Below, piece by piece: positions 13,227 through 14,718 of a stretch of DNA of 14,718 nucleotides. A model generated the notes under the pieces. The model was given only the letters and a program-made list of their open reading frames with translations, made no database searches and had not been told where the DNA came from. The DNA is from Verrucomicrobiota bacterium (GTDB taxonomy: Bacteria > Verrucomicrobiota > Verrucomicrobiia > Chthoniobacterales > UBA10450): the NCBI GenBank assembly GCA_003219355.1, contig QHOQ01000170.1, positions 1 to 14,718 on the forward strand. Reading direction: 5' to 3'. The translations under genes and the position numbers were made by a program. Positions within the stretch are counted from its first letter, which is position 1. Every line of letters starts with the position of its first letter.

Positions 13227-13307
13227 GCAAGGCGAGATGCATCGTTTAGAATGTCGAGATTGTCCAACGCGTCGATCTGGCCCGGAGTCGATCTTAGGTG
13301 GGCGCGA

Positions 13308-13337
13308 TTGACCTTAATCACTCGGTCTCGCTATTGT
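13308..13337 (+). promoter_or_regulatory. Candidate sigma70-type promoter for the esterase/ATP-grasp operon
   Basis: TTGACC at 13308-13313 (5 of 6 to the -35 consensus) and TATTGT at 13332-13337 (4 of 6 to the -10 consensus) are 18 bases apart. They lie directly upstream of the ATG at 13348. Transcription would begin close to 13344, giving an almost leaderless mRNA, which fits the missing ribosome-binding site. This is a motif match only. Confidence 0.35.
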
Positions 13338-13347
13338 CGATTTTCTC

Positions 13348-14043
13348 ATGAACGAGCGCTATATCAAATTGTGGACGCCGTATTTAAGCCGCGAGTTCGA
13401 AATGCTTGCGTTCGGCGACGGCGGCGGGCTGCCGCTGATTCTCTTTCCGACTTCGTTCGGCAGTTATTACCAGAACAAAGATTTTGGCCTAGTCGGTTCC
13501 GTTGCTAGCTACATCGACGCCGGTCGAGTTACAGTTTATTGCCCGGATGCTATCGACCTTGAGAGTTTCTACAACAAATCGATTCATCCCTCGGACCGGA
13601 TGCGAACGCACAACGCCTACGAAAATGTGATCGTCCGCGATGTGTTCGATCTCGCGCGGCGCGAATGCTCGTCTCCTCGCGTCGCGGTATGCGGCGCCAG
13701 CCTTGGGGCTTACCACGCCGCAAACATCGCTTTTCGCCACCCCGATTTCGTGAGTCATCTCATCAGCCTGAGCGGTTCGTTTGATATCAGCTCGTTCTTC
13801 GATGGTTATCACGATGATAATATTTACTTCAACAGTCCGTGCGAATATCTGCCAAACACGACCGATCCTTGGGGCATCATCATCGGCACGGGGGAATGGG
13901 ACAACACGCGCCACGAAAGCTTACGCCTCTCCGAGGTTCTGAATTCAAAAGGGATCCGCCATTTCCTCGACGATCGGAAATGGTGCGGCCACGAATGGAG
14001 TTATTGGCGCGAGATGCTGCCATATTATCTGTCGCTCATGTGA
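13348..14043 (+). CDS. Esterase-fold alpha/beta-hydrolase (COG4947-like)
   Basis: The 231-residue protein belongs to the esterase-fold group I recall as COG4947, uncharacterised hydrolases related to enterochelin esterase. The nucleophile elbow is CGASLGAY with Ser118. The likely catalytic His215 is in CGHEWSYW, and Asp185 in GTGEWDN is the probable acid. Other visible blocks are LPLILFPTSFGSYYQN (oxyanion region), YCPDAIDLESFYN, HPDFVSHLISLSGSFD and FLDDRKWCGHEW. It has no signal peptide or membrane segment. The ATP-grasp gene starts 20 bases after its stop, so the two are very likely one operon. A hydrolase beside a ligase suggests making and trimming, or proofreading, of a small amide or ester compound; that is inference. 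The substrate is unknown. Confidence 0.88.
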   Translation: MNERYIKLWTPYLSREFEMLAFGDGGGLPLILFPTSFGSYYQNKDFGLVGSVASYIDAGRVTVYCPDAIDLESFYNKSIHPSDRMRTHNAYENVIVRDVFDLARRECSSPRVAVCGASLGAYHAANIAFRHPDFVSHLISLSGSFDISSFFDGYHDDNIYFNSPCEYLPNTTDPWGIIIGTGEWDNTRHESLRLSEVLNSKGIRHFLDDRKWCGHEWSYWREMLPYYLSLM

Positions 14044-14063
14044 GCTTTGACGGACCCATCGCT

Positions 14064-14718
14064 ATGAAAAAAATTGGAATCCTTTTTGGTCAGGAACACA
14101 GTTTTCCGCCGGCGTTTGTTGAGCGGGTGAATCAGAAAACTGGCAGCAAAGATATCGTCGCGGAATTCGTCAAGATCGACAAGGTCGTCCAAGGCGAGCC
14201 GTGCGGTTACGACGTGGTGATCGATCGCATCTCGCAGGACGTGCCGTTTTATCGCGCCTGGCTCAAGAACGCGGTGCTCACCGGCACCGCGGTAGTGAAC
14301 AATCCGTTCTGGTGGAGCGCTGACGAGAAATTTTTCAACAACGCGCTTGCGACCAAGATCGGGGTCGCGGTTCCGCGCACCGTATTGCTGCCGTCGAATC
14401 AGCCGCCGGCGGACACAAACGACAAATCATTTCGCAACCTCGCCTATCCAATGAACTGGGAGGAAATTTTCAGCTACGTCGGTTGGCCGGCATTCTTCAA
14501 GCCCTTCGCAGGTGGCGGCTGGAAGAACGTCTATCGTTTGCACAATTCTGAGGAATTTTTCCGAGCTTACAATGAGACTGGCCAGCTCGTGATGATGTTG
14601 CAGGAGGAAGTGAAATTCGACATGTACTTCCGCTGCTACTCGATCGATCAACGGCATGTCCGCATTATGCCATACGAGCCGCGGCATCCTTATCATTTGC
14701 GTTACCAAACTGAATGGC
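14064..14718 (+). CDS. ATP-grasp ligase (RimK/COG0189-like), partial at right edge
   Basis: 218 residues are visible from the ATG at 14064; the gene continues beyond the window. ATP-grasp ligases couple ATP cleavage to joining a carboxylate, through an acyl-phosphate, to an amine or thiol. An N-terminal pre-ATP-grasp domain is visible (MKKIGILFGQEHSFP at the start, then YDVVIDRISQDVPFYRAWL at about 49-67). It is followed by GTAVVNNPFWWSADEKFFNNA and GVAVPRTVLLP, and then the ATP-binding half: PAFFKPFAGGGWKNVYRL (lysine and glycine-rich loop, about 145-162) and LQEEVKFDMYFRCYS (acidic and hinge residues). The metal-binding C-terminal part is outside. The leader has at best a weak ACGGA site. 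It forms an operon with the preceding esterase-fold gene. It is not obviously glutathione synthase or D-alanine ligase; the substrate is unknown. Confidence 0.88.
   Translation, partial: MKKIGILFGQEHSFPPAFVERVNQKTGSKDIVAEFVKIDKVVQGEPCGYDVVIDRISQDVPFYRAWLKNAVLTGTAVVNNPFWWSADEKFFNNALATKIGVAVPRTVLLPSNQPPADTNDKSFRNLAYPMNWEEIFSYVGWPAFFKPFAGGGWKNVYRLHNSEEFFRAYNETGQLVMMLQEEVKFDMYFRCYSIDQRHVRIMPYEPRHPYHLRYQTEW

Noticed and set aside
1..14718. CRISPR arrays, tRNA genes, transposons, prophage or defence genes.
   Set aside because: I found no spaced direct-repeat array, tRNA-like fold, transposase or integrase motif, or recognised defence domain on either strand.

Overview
The window looks like chromosomal DNA from a free-living Gram-negative-type bacterium of moderate-to-high GC. 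The gene order rpmE-prfA-prmC-murA, the AsmA-like envelope protein, the near absence of Shine-Dalgarno sequences and the style of the intergenic repeats suggest a soil Verrucomicrobiota (Chthoniobacterales/Udaeobacter-like). That placement is an inference from memory, not a database result. The genes are tightly packed, and no stretch over 300 bases lacks a gene. I see no tRNA, rRNA, CRISPR array, transposase or integrase.

Left part (1-5054): a leftward ANL-superfamily adenylate-forming enzyme gene runs off the left edge and is broken by a frameshift near 600-612. Diverging from it is a rightward core cluster: ribosomal protein L31 (rpmE), release factor 1 (prfA), the methyltransferase that modifies release factors (prmC), UDP-GlcNAc enolpyruvyl transferase (murA), then a small DUF4870 membrane protein. 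prfA and prmC form a functional pair, and prmC overlaps murA.

Middle part (5047-10394): a leftward pair encodes an AsmA/YhdP-type envelope protein followed by endonuclease IV (nfo), which converges on the DUF4870 gene with an 8-base overlap. Diverging rightward are a DUF420 membrane protein, a DUF2007-like protein with a zinc ribbon, and a membrane-anchored LysM protein whose C-terminal L,D-transpeptidase-like domain has lost its catalytic residues. A short element resembling a dispersed intergenic repeat sits between the divergent AsmA-like and DUF420 genes.

Right part (10396-14718): a tandem octamer repeat with an inverted arm leads directly into accA. That gene has lost about 29 bases coding for the invariant TPGAYPG loop and is frameshifted. 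It is followed by a secreted protein with a possible papain-like Cys/His/Asn arrangement and by a 34-residue proline-rich microprotein with the best ribosome-binding site in the window. Two divergent alpha/beta-hydrolase (esterase-fold) genes come next, the second forming an apparent operon with an ATP-grasp ligase that runs off the right edge.

The most notable points are two conserved genes damaged by small deletions in their signature motifs (real decay or assembly error), the catalytically dead transpeptidase-like LysM protein, the proline-rich microgene, and the esterase plus ATP-grasp module, whose substrate is unknown.
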